From CAG-177 sp003514385 (GTDB lineage: Bacteria > Bacillota > Clostridia > Oscillospirales > Acutalibacteraceae): DNA of 64,000 bases. The notes under the pieces are model-generated. The model saw nothing but the letters and a program-made list of their open reading frames with translations, ran no database searches and was not told the origin of the DNA. Where the stretch lies: the NCBI GenBank assembly GCA_051920445.1, contig JBPPLN010000001.1, forward strand, positions 1,612,001 through 1,676,000. The letters run 5' to 3'. Both the position numbers and the translations under genes were made by a program. Of this stretch, positions 42,039 to 50,404 are shown piece by piece (position 1 is the stretch's first letter; the number at the start of each line of letters is the position of its first letter).

Positions 42039-42827
42039 ATGAAGGGAATAAAGGATGCACAGAGAATAGTCGTGAAGGTCGGCACCTCCACGCTTACATA
42101 TGATACGGGAAAAGTAAATCTCAGGCGCATGGATAAGCTCGCGCAGGTGATATCGGATCTCAGAAATTCCGGCATAGAAGTGGCTCTCGTCACCTCTGCG
42201 GCGATAGCCGTCGGCGTCGGAAAGCTCGGACTTCCCGCAAGACCCAAGGATATCCCGAGCCGCCAGGCGGTCGCAACGGTCGGCCAGTGCGAGCTGATGT
42301 TCATGTATGACAAGCTCTTTTCCGAATACGGCAACACGATAGGTCAGCTGCTCATAACCCGCAGCGACTTTGAAAGCGACGAGCGCAGGGCGAATCTCTC
42401 GAACTCGTTTGAAAAGCTCTTCGAGTTCGGCGCGATCCCGGTTATAAACGAAAACGACAGCATCGCGGTCGAAGAAATAGTCTTCGGCGATAACGATACT
42501 CTTTCCGCCATGGTCGCAAAGCTCGTCAACGCCGACGCGCTGATAATTTTAAGCGACATTGACGGGCTCTATTCCGGCAATCCGCGCGAGGACGAGAACG
42601 CTTATCTCATCCCTGTTGTCGAGGAGATAAGCGATGAGCTCATGGCGATAGCCGACACAAAGGGCAGCACCCGCGGCACGGGCGGCATGGTGACGAAGCT
42701 CCACGCCGCGCAGATAGCGACAGAGGCGGGGATAGACACCGTCGTTATGAACGGCGCTCAGCCCGAGGATATCTACAGACTGCTCGACGGCAGACAGACC
42801 GGAACTTATTTCAAGGCGAAAGCTTAA
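42039..42827 (+). CDS. proB: Glutamate 5-kinase, short form
   Basis: First enzyme of proline synthesis, phosphorylating glutamate. Signature VVKVGTSTLTYDTGKVNLRRM, VALVTSAAIAVGVGKLGLPARP, the PVINENDSIAVEE loop and GTGGMVTKLHAAQIA. At 262 residues it consists of the kinase domain only and lacks the C-terminal PUA domain of the long form. It is followed 17 bases later by proA. ATG 42039 has a GAGGGGC site. Confidence 0.96.
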   Translation: MKGIKDAQRIVVKVGTSTLTYDTGKVNLRRMDKLAQVISDLRNSGIEVALVTSAAIAVGVGKLGLPARPKDIPSRQAVATVGQCELMFMYDKLFSEYGNTIGQLLITRSDFESDERRANLSNSFEKLFEFGAIPVINENDSIAVEEIVFGDNDTLSAMVAKLVNADALIILSDIDGLYSGNPREDENAYLIPVVEEISDELMAIADTKGSTRGTGGMVTKLHAAQIATEAGIDTVVMNGAQPEDIYRLLDGRQTGTYFKAKA

Positions 42828-42844
42828 CGGAAGGAGCGCACATA

Positions 42845-44095
42845 ATGGGCGCAGGAACTGTTTTATCAATAGCTAAAGGCGCAAAAGAAGCTCAGCGAGA
42901 GCTCGCACGCGCCGGCGGGGCAAAGCGCGAAGCGGCACTCAGAGAGATTTCATCAGCCCTCCGCGAAAATGTGCAGAGCATATTGGAGGCGAACCGAGCC
43001 GATATAGCGGCGGCGCGCGAAAACGGCATGCTCGAGTCGATGATAGACCGTCTGACCCTCACCGCAGAGCGTATAGAGGGCATGGCAAAGGGCGTTGACG
43101 ATGTCGCGGCGATGCCCGACCCCGTCGGCAGAGTCCTCTCCGGCTCGACAAGACCGAACGGGCTCAGAATAGAAAAAGTCACCGTGCCGCTCGGCGTTAT
43201 CGGCATAATATATGAAGCGAGACCGAATGTCACTTCGGATGCCGCTGCCCTCTGCCTCAAGGCGGGCAACGCAGTTATACTGCGCGGCGGCAAAGAGGCG
43301 ATAAATTCGAATAAAGCCGTGGCGCATCTCATGCGCGCGGCGGTAGAAAAAGCTGGGCTTCCCGCAGATACCGTGAATCTTATAGAAGATACCTCGCGTG
43401 AGAGCGCAAACGAGCTGATGAAGATGAACGGGCTCGTCGATGTGCTCATTCCGCGCGGCGGAGCGGGTCTCATAAAAAGCGTAGTTGAAAATTCGACTGT
43501 CCCGGTTATCGAAACAGGCTCCGGCAACTGCCACATATATATCGACGAGTTTGCGGATATCGACATGGCGGCGGATATTGTTTTTAATGCCAAGACTTCG
43601 CGCCCGTCCGTCTGCAACGCCTGCGAGAGCGTGCTTGTCCACAAAGCGGTCGCCGAGGAGGCGATAGTCGCTGTGGCGGGCAGACTCAAAGAGAAGAATG
43701 TCGAGATTTTCGGCGATGAGATAGTCTGCTCCGTCCTCGATTTTGCAAAGCCTGCTACAGAAGAGGACTGGGGAAAAGAATATCTCGATTACAAGATCAG
43801 CATAAAAACGGTAGATAATATCGATGAGGCGATAGCGCATATCGCGAAATACAGCACAGGTCACAGCGAGAGCATTATCACCGAGAACTATCTCAATGCG
43901 CAGAAGTTTCTGAACGAAGTCGATTCGGCGGCGGTCTATGTCAATGCATCGACCCGCTTTACGGACGGCGGCGAGTTCGGCTTCGGCGCGGAAATAGGCA
44001 TATCCACCCAGAAGCTCCACGCGAGAGGACCTCTGGGACTGAATAATCTGACGAGCGAAAAGTATGTTGTCTACGGCTCGGGTCAGATACGCTGA
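42845..44095 (+). CDS. proA: Gamma-glutamyl phosphate reductase
   Basis: Second enzyme of proline synthesis, NADPH-dependent. The 416-residue aldehyde-dehydrogenase-fold protein has VPLGVIGIIYEARPNVTSDAAALCLKAGNAVILRGGKEA, the catalytic cysteine in SRPSVCNACES and GGEFGFGAEIGISTQKLHARGP. GGAAGGAG precedes the ATG. The proBA pair is standard; proC is not in the window. Confidence 0.97.
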   Translation: MGAGTVLSIAKGAKEAQRELARAGGAKREAALREISSALRENVQSILEANRADIAAARENGMLESMIDRLTLTAERIEGMAKGVDDVAAMPDPVGRVLSGSTRPNGLRIEKVTVPLGVIGIIYEARPNVTSDAAALCLKAGNAVILRGGKEAINSNKAVAHLMRAAVEKAGLPADTVNLIEDTSRESANELMKMNGLVDVLIPRGGAGLIKSVVENSTVPVIETGSGNCHIYIDEFADIDMAADIVFNAKTSRPSVCNACESVLVHKAVAEEAIVAVAGRLKEKNVEIFGDEIVCSVLDFAKPATEEDWGKEYLDYKISIKTVDNIDEAIAHIAKYSTGHSESIITENYLNAQKFLNEVDSAAVYVNASTRFTDGGEFGFGAEIGISTQKLHARGPLGLNNLTSEKYVVYGSGQIR

Positions 44096-44108
44096 AGGAG
44101 GAAATTCC

Positions 44109-44909
44109 ATGAGCACTAACACATCGGCACAGGAAAAGAAAAAATGGGCGTTCCCGCTGGGCATAGTGATAGTTGTCCTCGCCGTTATCGGTCTTGTCAC
44201 GGTGATAATCTTCGCCGTGCGCGGAATCGGGAGCCTTACGGACAACAGCGACAAGTTCGAGAAATACGAGCAGTTCCTGTCGCCCGTCATAATGAACGAT
44301 CCAGATCCGTTTGACGATGTCAGCGGCGCGCAGATGAGCCAGCTGATAGATGCATCTATATGGTCGCTGATGAAGAGCGATATCGATATAGACCAGTATG
44401 AGTACGCCGAGGGCGATGTCTCCGGCGTCATAGTCCCGCAGAAGGATGTTGAAAAGCAGTTCGCGAAGCTCTTCGGCACGGATGTCAAACCCGTCCACTG
44501 CACCGTTGACGGCGGAACTTATACTTTCACCTATGACGAGGCGAAGCAGGCTTATATCGTCCCGCTTACCGGCGTTATGCCGACATTCATTCCGCGAGTC
44601 ATATCTCAGCAGAAGAAGGGCGATTCGATAATCCTCACCGTCGGCTGTATCAGCGGCGACGGCTGGGAGCAGGACGCAAAGGGCAACTATGTTGAGCCCG
44701 CGCCGAGCAAATATCTCAAAGTGACCCTGCGTGTCAGCGGCGACGGATATTTCATCAGCGCGATTCAGAACACCGACGCTCCCGAGACCGCCGCAACAAC
44801 GGCGCCCAAGACCACCGAGGCGGATACGACCCTTCCCGCAGAGACTCAGGGTGAGGTGCAGACCGAAGCTCCGGCAGAGTCCGAGGCTCAGACCGCCGCG
44901 GAGGGCTGA
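44109..44909 (+). CDS. Single-pass membrane protein with Thr/Ala/Glu-rich tail, unknown function
   Basis: 266 residues: short basic N terminus, one transmembrane helix (about residues 14-38), an extracellular domain with no recognised family, and a low-complexity tail of Thr, Ala, Pro and Glu after residue 215, which looks like a cell-wall spacer. The start at 44109 has AAGGAGGAAA ahead; it lies 13 bases after proA and one base before the PHP gene, so all are in one operon. Confidence 0.75.
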   Translation: MSTNTSAQEKKKWAFPLGIVIVVLAVIGLVTVIIFAVRGIGSLTDNSDKFEKYEQFLSPVIMNDPDPFDDVSGAQMSQLIDASIWSLMKSDIDIDQYEYAEGDVSGVIVPQKDVEKQFAKLFGTDVKPVHCTVDGGTYTFTYDEAKQAYIVPLTGVMPTFIPRVISQQKKGDSIILTVGCISGDGWEQDAKGNYVEPAPSKYLKVTLRVSGDGYFISAIQNTDAPETAATTAPKTTEADTTLPAETQGEVQTEAPAESEAQTAAEG

Positions 44910-44910
44910 T

Positions 44911-45663
44911 ATGTATATTCATGCCCCGTGCTTCGACCTCGACGAGCTCGCCCGCGACAATCTGCATATACACACCTCGTTTTCGCGCTGCGCGAAGCCC
45001 GAGATGACAGTCGAAAATATCTTCGCCGAGGCGGCGCGCATAGGCTACAGGACAATAGCCTTGACCGATCATTATAACGACGATATCGACGACGAAGAGG
45101 CTCTGCGGAGACTCGAAACGCTCAGAGAGCAGGGACAAAAGCTCGGCGAGCCGTGCAGAGTGCTCTACGGAATGGAGCTTTCGGGATACGGTATCGGCAA
45201 GACCCTCGAGGGCGATAAGCTCAGAAACGCGCTCGATTACAGGCTCTATTCCTGCAACCACTATCATCTCGACTTCTGGGAGCAGGCGGCGGAAATCACG
45301 CCGCGCGCATATGCCGAGCACGCGCTGAAAAATGTCACCTCGCTTATAAAAAGCGGCAAGCCGGACTGCATAGCCCATCCGCTGACCGCCGGATATGTCC
45401 GCGCGTTTGAAGACAAAACTCTCGTCAGCCAAGCGATAACCGATAACGAGCTCGGCGATATAATGACCCTCGCAAAGGAGCACGAAGTCGCATGGGAGCT
45501 CAATATCGGCAATATCTACGGCGACCCGGAGTTCAGCCGCAGAATGTGGAACATCGGCAGAGAGCTGGGGTCATGCTTTAATATGGGCGCGGACGCACAC
45601 CTGATAAAGAACATCGATTTTGCGCCGCATATGAGCGAGATAAAGAAAATATTCGGAATATAA
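44911..45663 (+). CDS. PHP-domain metal-dependent phosphoesterase
   Basis: 250 residues with the four PHP motifs: NLHIHTSFS, LTDHYND, a Glu and His region (YGMELSG and CNHYHLD) and CIAHPLTAG plus NMGADAHLIKN at the end. Related to the histidinol-phosphatase-like and PHP phosphoesterase groups. The substrate is unknown, with no other histidine gene near. It begins one base after the preceding gene. Confidence 0.85.
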   Translation: MYIHAPCFDLDELARDNLHIHTSFSRCAKPEMTVENIFAEAARIGYRTIALTDHYNDDIDDEEALRRLETLREQGQKLGEPCRVLYGMELSGYGIGKTLEGDKLRNALDYRLYSCNHYHLDFWEQAAEITPRAYAEHALKNVTSLIKSGKPDCIAHPLTAGYVRAFEDKTLVSQAITDNELGDIMTLAKEHEVAWELNIGNIYGDPEFSRRMWNIGRELGSCFNMGADAHLIKNIDFAPHMSEIKKIFGI

Positions 45664-45671
45664 AAAATAGA

Positions 45672-45699
45672 AATCCTACCCGTTGCGGGTAGGATTTTT
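45672..45699. terminator. Terminator after the PHP gene, usable in both directions
   Basis: AATCCTACCCG (45672-45682) pairs with CGGGTAGGATT (45686-45696), loop TTG, followed by TTTC. A nearly identical hairpin ends the propeller gene at 55937-55962. Confidence 0.9.
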
Positions 45700-45726
45700 C
45701 TCATCCCGAATGTTCATTTTTGTTCC

Positions 45727-46398
45727 TCACAGCACATAGAGCACTATGCAGAAGAAGTGCGCGAGGCTGCCGAGGATGACGAATATATGGAAAACCGAGT
45801 GCATATATCGATGCTTTATTCCGAGCCCGTAGAGTATCGCGCCGAATGTGTAGAGCAGACCGCCTGCGACGAGCAGGAGAAATCCGCCGAGCCCCAGCGC
45901 ATGATATGTCGGCACGACGGCGAAGATTATGCACCAGCCCATACCCATGTAGCATATCATCGAGAATACGCGGAATTTTTTGAGGTCTATCGCCGTTAGC
46001 GTTATCGCCACCGCCGCGAGAGCCCAGACGATGCCGAACACCGTCCAACCGACTGCTTTGTTGACTTTAGTCAGTCCGCAGACCGCGATCGGCGTGTATG
46101 TTCCGACTATCAGAAAATATACCGTGCAGTGATCGATGACCTGCAGGACTTTCTTTGCGTAGCCGCGCGGCACGCCGTGATAGACGCTCGACATGGTGTA
46201 GAGCATTATCATCGACAGCCCGTAGACTATCGAGGTTATGACTCCCGATATGCTCCCGTGGAGTGCCGCGACCGTCACGCAGGCGACGAGTATGACTACC
46301 GCCAGTCCTCCGCCGACTATGTGCGTGACCATGTTGAATATCTCTTCTCCCCGTGTGTAGTCGGGTAGCTGCCTGTCTTTCAGCTGTGTTCTTTTCAT
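45727..46398 (-). CDS. Hemolysin III / PAQR family membrane protein
   Basis: 223 residues with seven hydrophobic helices. The family residues are present: MSSVYHG in the second helix region, VIDHCTVYFLIVGTYTP, and the C-terminal HSVFHIFVILGSLAHF. Members bind zinc through Ser/His/Asp/His residues; the activity is unclear, and a role in haemolysis is not general. GGAGGAC precedes the ATG. Convergent with the PHP gene. Confidence 0.92.
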   Translation of the reverse strand: MKRTQLKDRQLPDYTRGEEIFNMVTHIVGGGLAVVILVACVTVAALHGSISGVITSIVYGLSMIMLYTMSSVYHGVPRGYAKKVLQVIDHCTVYFLIVGTYTPIAVCGLTKVNKAVGWTVFGIVWALAAVAITLTAIDLKKFRVFSMICYMGMGWCIIFAVVPTYHALGLGGFLLLVAGGLLYTFGAILYGLGIKHRYMHSVFHIFVILGSLAHFFCIVLYVL

Positions 46399-46413
46399 AA
46401 AAACTGTCCTCCG

Positions 46414-46443
46414 AGTACAAAAATGTACTTTAGTACAATTATA
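46414..46443 (-). promoter_or_regulatory. Promoter with palindromic operator-like site before the hemolysin III gene
   Basis: On the minus strand TATAAT lies at 46443-46438 without a clear -35. Just downstream AGTACA-AAAA-TGTACT (46414-46429) is a perfect inverted repeat, with a third AGTACA half at 46433-46438. The site would cover the transcription start. Confidence 0.5.
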
Positions 46444-46520
46444 TCACCCAAAGTCTATTTTTATACCCGAAGGAGAATCAAAACTTAAATTTTCTGTGAA
46501 TTATCCGACATTTTTGCAAC

Positions 46521-47498
46521 TCATGATGCAATTCCGGCTTTCTTCAGATTTTCGAGATGTTCCTCATATGTGTCGGCATAGTAGTATTTTGCACTCGAGT
46601 CGTGGCAAAAATAGCGATAAGATACATCCGCCGGATCGAGTGCCGCATTTATCGTCCGCGCGCCGGGGTTGCATATCGGACCTGCGGGCAGACCCTTGCA
46701 TTTGTACATATTATACAGGCTGTTGTAGCGGTTGACATCGCCGGAAATATAGGGCTTGACGCTGCGTTCGATATAGTAGATGCCCGAATCCATCTGCAGC
46801 TGCATACCCGCCTTGAGGCGGTTGTATATGACGGCGGCTATCTTTCTGACTTCGTTGGGGTTCGCGCCCTCTTTTTCGATTATCGACGCGACGGTCAGCA
46901 CCTGATCCATCGAATAGCCCATGGATTTTGCCTTTGCCCTGTCGGCAGAGGTTATGTATTTTTCGCCCACGCGCAGGAAACGCCCTATCGCGTCCTGCGG
47001 CTTCTCGTTTTTATAGAAGTCATAGGTATTCGGAAAGAGGTAGCCCTCGAGCTTGAACGCCCTTGTGTTCGACGGTCTTGCGGCGATAAGCGGATAGTAG
47101 CTGTAGTCGTAGCTCTCGGCGGTCTTCATCAAATCGTTAAAAGAGCACACGCCGTTTGCCTCTAGCTTTTTGAATATCTGCGTCAGAGTCATGCCCTCGG
47201 TTATCGTGACGCGCACGGTTTCGCGCTGACCCGAGCCGCCATCCGGGCTCTCCGGCTCCCGAGCATTGTCTCCGCCCGCCGCGGGTTGATTTTTCGTCTC
47301 GCCGTTTTGTGCGAGCGTGCCGCCGTCGTTTGAAATAACGGTCTTTGCCGTTGTGCCGTCGGCGGATATAACAGTGACCTGCGTGTCCGACTCCGCGCCT
47401 GAGGTAGTCTCGTTATCGGCACTCTTCGAGCACGCCGCGCAGGACATTGCGAGCAGCAGCACAAGAGCCGCGCAGAATATATTTCTGAGCTTTTTCAT
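46521..47498 (-). CDS. mltG: Endolytic transglycosylase MltG (YceG-like), lipoprotein form
   Basis: Cleaves nascent peptidoglycan strands, setting glycan length. The 325-residue protein begins with a lipoprotein-type signal (cysteines in LLLAMSCAAC), has a Ser/Thr/Gly-rich linker and a YceG domain with EGYLFPNTYDF, the catalytic Glu in VASIIEKEG, AAVIYNRL, and NPGARTINAALDPADVSYRYF. The start at 47498 has GGGAGATG upstream. Most MltG proteins have a transmembrane anchor, so a lipoprotein signal is a variant. Confidence 0.92.
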   Translation of the reverse strand: MKKLRNIFCAALVLLLAMSCAACSKSADNETTSGAESDTQVTVISADGTTAKTVISNDGGTLAQNGETKNQPAAGGDNAREPESPDGGSGQRETVRVTITEGMTLTQIFKKLEANGVCSFNDLMKTAESYDYSYYPLIAARPSNTRAFKLEGYLFPNTYDFYKNEKPQDAIGRFLRVGEKYITSADRAKAKSMGYSMDQVLTVASIIEKEGANPNEVRKIAAVIYNRLKAGMQLQMDSGIYYIERSVKPYISGDVNRYNSLYNMYKCKGLPAGPICNPGARTINAALDPADVSYRYFCHDSSAKYYYADTYEEHLENLKKAGIAS

Positions 47499-47528
47499 TT
47501 CAACATCTCCCATATAGGTTTCGACAAG

Positions 47529-47579
47529 ATTATAGTATATCCGTCGGGTGTTGTCAAACCGCGCGGTAAGTGCTATAAT
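47529..47579. promoter_or_regulatory. Divergent promoters of mltG and the MATE gene sharing one -35 element
   Basis: Minus strand: TTGACA (47557-47552), 17 bases, TATAAT (47534-47529), a perfect consensus for mltG. Plus strand: TTGTCA (47551-47556), 17 bases, TATAAT (47574-47579) for the MATE gene. The two -35 boxes are the same seven bases read on opposite strands, so polymerase can occupy only one direction at a time. Confidence 0.88.
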
Positions 47580-47610
47580 ACGGCGGTATGTGTCTTTTGG
47601 GGGAATGAAA

Positions 47611-48957
47611 ATGTTGGTACGCGACAAGAAATTTTACCGCGACTTCTTCACGATGACCATGACGATAGCGCTCCAGAATCTTATCGTCTACGGTGTCAAT
47701 CTCGCGGACAATATCATGCTCGGAGCTTACAGCGAGACGGCGCTCAGCGGCGTTGCGATAGCGAATCAGGTGCAGTTTCTTCTGCAGATGGTCGTCACGG
47801 GCACCGCGTCCGGAATGGGCGTTATCATCTCGCAGTACTGGGGCAAACGTCAAACCGAGCCGATAAAGCGCGTGTTCGCGGTCGGCTTCTGGATAAGCTT
47901 ATTGCTCAGCGCGGTGATGTCCGCGATAGTCTGGTTCGTGCCCTATGGGGTCATGGGATTGCTGACAAACGAGCAGAGCATCATGCCGGCTGGCGTGGAA
48001 TACCTGAAAATAATGGTATTTTCATATCTGATGTTCTCGATTTCAAACTCTCTGCTCGGAGTCATGCGCAGCGTCGAGACGGTAAGAATAGGCTTCTACA
48101 TCTCGCTCTCGACCCTGCTTATAAATATCTGCCTCAACTATACTCTCATCTACGGCCACTTCGGCGCGCCCGAGCTTGGAGTGAAGGGCGCTGCATATGC
48201 GACGCTGACTTCGAGGGCAGTCGAGTTTATCGCGAGCATAATCTATTGCAGATTCATCGACAAGAAGCTAAAACTCAGAATCAAAGATGTCTTCGCGCTC
48301 GAGCGCAGTTATATAGCCGACTTCATGAAATCGGGCGTGCCGCTTCTGCTCTCGAATGTCTCCTGGGGCGTTGCGATGTCCGTTCAGGCGGCGATACTCG
48401 GCAGGCTCGGAGCCTCCGGCATCGCGGCGTCGAGTATAGCGCAGACGCTGTTCCAGTGCACCTCGGTCATCGCCTATGCGACAGGTGACGCGGCGCGCGT
48501 CATGACGGGCATGGCGGTCGGCGAGGGAGACATGAAAAAGGTCAAGAGCGGCGCAAAGACCATGCAGCTTATGTTTTTAATTATCGGTGTGCTGACTTCG
48601 CTTGTGTTGTTTTTAGTCCGAAAGCCGATAATCTCGGTCTATAACGCCTCGGTTGAGACGGCGGAGCTTGCAAATATATTTGTGCTTATCCTCTGCGTCA
48701 CGGCGATAGGCACAGCGTATGAAATGCCGTGCCTCACCGGTATAGTCTCGGGCGGCGGAGATACGAAATTCGTCTTCTTCAACGATATCGTATTCATGTG
48801 GTGCATCGTGCTCCCGCTCTCCGCGCTCTCGGCGTTTTATTTCAAGTTCCCGCCTGCGGTCACCTTCGCCCTGCTCAAGGCGGATCAGATACTCAAATGC
48901 TTCGTGGCGATAGTCAAAGTCAACCGCTTCAAGTGGGTCAGAGTATTGACGAGATAA
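47611..48957 (+). CDS. MATE-family efflux transporter
   Basis: 448 residues with twelve predicted helices in two homologous halves. LADNIMLGAYSETALSGVAIANQ and the second-half ASSIAQTLFQCTSVIAYATGDAARVMTGMAVGEGD are typical. It is probably a drug or metabolite antiporter driven by protons or sodium. ATG 47611 is seven bases after GGGGGA; an ATG two codons earlier directly abuts that site. It is divergent from mltG. Confidence 0.92.
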   Translation: MLVRDKKFYRDFFTMTMTIALQNLIVYGVNLADNIMLGAYSETALSGVAIANQVQFLLQMVVTGTASGMGVIISQYWGKRQTEPIKRVFAVGFWISLLLSAVMSAIVWFVPYGVMGLLTNEQSIMPAGVEYLKIMVFSYLMFSISNSLLGVMRSVETVRIGFYISLSTLLINICLNYTLIYGHFGAPELGVKGAAYATLTSRAVEFIASIIYCRFIDKKLKLRIKDVFALERSYIADFMKSGVPLLLSNVSWGVAMSVQAAILGRLGASGIAASSIAQTLFQCTSVIAYATGDAARVMTGMAVGEGDMKKVKSGAKTMQLMFLIIGVLTSLVLFLVRKPIISVYNASVETAELANIFVLILCVTAIGTAYEMPCLTGIVSGGGDTKFVFFNDIVFMWCIVLPLSALSAFYFKFPPAVTFALLKADQILKCFVAIVKVNRFKWVRVLTR

Positions 48958-48997
48958 AAATCAGCCCTATATTCAGAGAAGTTAATAAAACAGTTAA

Positions 48998-49023
48998 ACC
49001 GACCTATAGCTTCATAGGTCGGT
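48998..49023 (+). repeat. Hairpin repeat ACCGACCTAT, copy B, also the MATE gene terminator
   Basis: ACCGACCTAT (48998-49007) pairs with ATAGGTCGGT (49014-49023), followed by TTTATG. It lies 40 bases after the MATE gene and is the inverted counterpart of the copy at 40588-40610, including the flanking TAAAACAGTTAA. Confidence 0.85.
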
Positions 49024-49071
49024 TTTATGTTAAGAAGTAAGCCGTTTATCGGTGCGGCAAGCAGAATTTTG

Positions 49072-49611
49072 TCAGTCCGTATTAATCCAGTATCTTTTCA
49101 TCCGGCATCCGCCTGTTTCGATGTACTTTTCAAAAACTCCGCCATTGGCAAGTATCGTTTTTTCACTTGCTGTATTTGTTTCATCACACACCACAAGAAG
49201 TTTTTGTATCCCCATTCTTTTGGCATTTTGAATATTTAATCCGAGCATCTCCTTTGCGTAACCTTTTCCGCGCTCGGATGGTCTTACTGAGTATCCGCAA
49301 TGACCGCCCCATGTCCCGAGAATCGGATGATCGATGTGATGGCGCAAGTCGATCACGCCGACAAGTTTATTGTCGCTTTCTCTGATAGCAAAGTAGGTTG
49401 TTGACGGAACCGTCGTTCCTGCCTGTTCACATGTCTCTTCGCTTTTTCTGAGATTACATATATCGATCCATTCTTTCACATTGTTGCAGTCCCTCAGACC
49501 CATGCAGCCCGCGAACTGATCTTTATTATCTCTATCGCAAATCAGCACCTCATTCTTGAACCGTTCTAATTCGTCTATATATTTTTCATTTGCCTCTGTC
49601 AGAAACAGCAT
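49072..49611 (-). CDS. GNAT-family N-acetyltransferase
   Basis: 179 residues. The acetyl-CoA loop VRPSERGKGYAKEML (R-x-x-G-x-G/A) and the preceding GYS strand are clear; the later ETNTASEKTILANGG matches the fourth motif of GNAT enzymes. The ATG at 49611 is chosen for the AAAGGAGAG just before it. The substrate is unknown. It lies between the two parts of repeat copy B, at a place where copy A has only about 160 bases. Confidence 0.88.
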   Translation of the reverse strand: MLFLTEANEKYIDELERFKNEVLICDRDNKDQFAGCMGLRDCNNVKEWIDICNLRKSEETCEQAGTTVPSTTYFAIRESDNKLVGVIDLRHHIDHPILGTWGGHCGYSVRPSERGKGYAKEMLGLNIQNAKRMGIQKLLVVCDETNTASEKTILANGGVFEKYIETGGCRMKRYWINTD

Positions 49612-49759
49612 GGGTCTCTCCTTTGAAAAAATAGAATTTAAAAATTGGGGTTTGCCTATCACTTGAGCCATAGCGAAGTAAAAGTGCGTGGCTCAACCAA
49701 TTTTTATAATCAGGCTTATAATAGCCGTGCCGCAGCAGTAATAGCTAACTGAGGAGAGT

Positions 49760-50161
49760 GAGGGAACGGCTTGCGAAGCAAGACGCACGAGCACGCATTC
49801 GTTCAAGCTCCGGCGCGTTTGCGTGCGAATGTGCCGAGCAACTTATTGAGAGCCGCAAGCTAAGTACTGCGGTACGGCGTTCGCGCGGGGGGTACAGGGG
49901 GATTCCCCCCTGTTTTGCTTTTCTTTTGCAGGCGTTTTCTTTTTCAAACAAAAAGAAAATGCCGAAACGCGGGAAGTATACATCCTTTGATTAGAGTGCG
50001 TAGCGAAGGTAGAAACTAATTGTCAATAAATTACAATTGCTATAACCCTGTATCGGCTGCGCCGATAGCGGACAGCCGCAAGGGCTGTCCCCACGGTCGG
50101 TAAAATCAAAGATTCCGTGCCGCTCACGCGGCAGCGGTGCGTCGAGGTCGCCGCACCCTAC
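49760..50161 (+). repeat. Composite intergenic repeat, copy B
   Basis: Inverted relative to copy A at 40105-40420, with the same three modules in the same order. It carries about 85 additional bases (near 50010-50110) that copy A lacks, including a CGGCTGCGCCG hairpin and GGACAGCCGCAAGGGCTGTCC. The AT-rich module with TTTTCTTTTTCAAACAAAAAGAAAA is itself a near-palindrome. Confidence 0.85.
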
Positions 50162-50334
50162 GAAGTGCGCGTTAATAAATTTGTACAGACTTCGCGGGCG
50201 GATGATATCCGCCCCTACACGATTGTGCAGATTTATAATATTACGATATCCGTTTATCGTCCGCATTTCCATAGGCAAATCCCAACTTATCGATCCATTC
50301 AATCATACCACGCGGCTTAAATATATGCAAGAAA

Positions 50335-50362
50335 AGTCCCGGCAGGTATTACTGTCGGGACT
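50335..50362 (-). terminator. Terminator after the cwlD-like gene
   Basis: On the minus strand AGTCCCGACAG pairs with CTGCCGGGACT, followed by TTTTCTTG. Sequence is close to the terminator at 40001-40032. Confidence 0.85.
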
Positions 50363-50404
50363 GAAACTTTTTATGAATACTTAGCTTTTTGGGGGCGACG
50401 ATTT

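Larger units (their letters stand above)
49672..50404. other. Intergenic region with repeat copy B and several small palindromes
   Basis: 733 bases without a convincing gene. After repeat copy B come GGGCGGAT-GAT-ATCCGCCC (50198-50216 approximately), a common intergenic palindrome type in clostridia, and the terminator of the minus-strand amidase at 50335-50362. A 25-codon frame without a start near 50220-50320 on the minus strand may be a gene remnant. Confidence 0.75.

Noticed and set aside
42953..44503. 516-codon frame antisense to proA and the following gene
   Set aside because: proA is unmistakable on the plus strand; the antisense frame has no family features.
50220..50320. 25-codon minus-strand frame (GMIEWIDKLGFAYGNADD) resembling a gene fragment
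   Set aside because: No start codon context and too short to assign; could be chance or a decayed gene.
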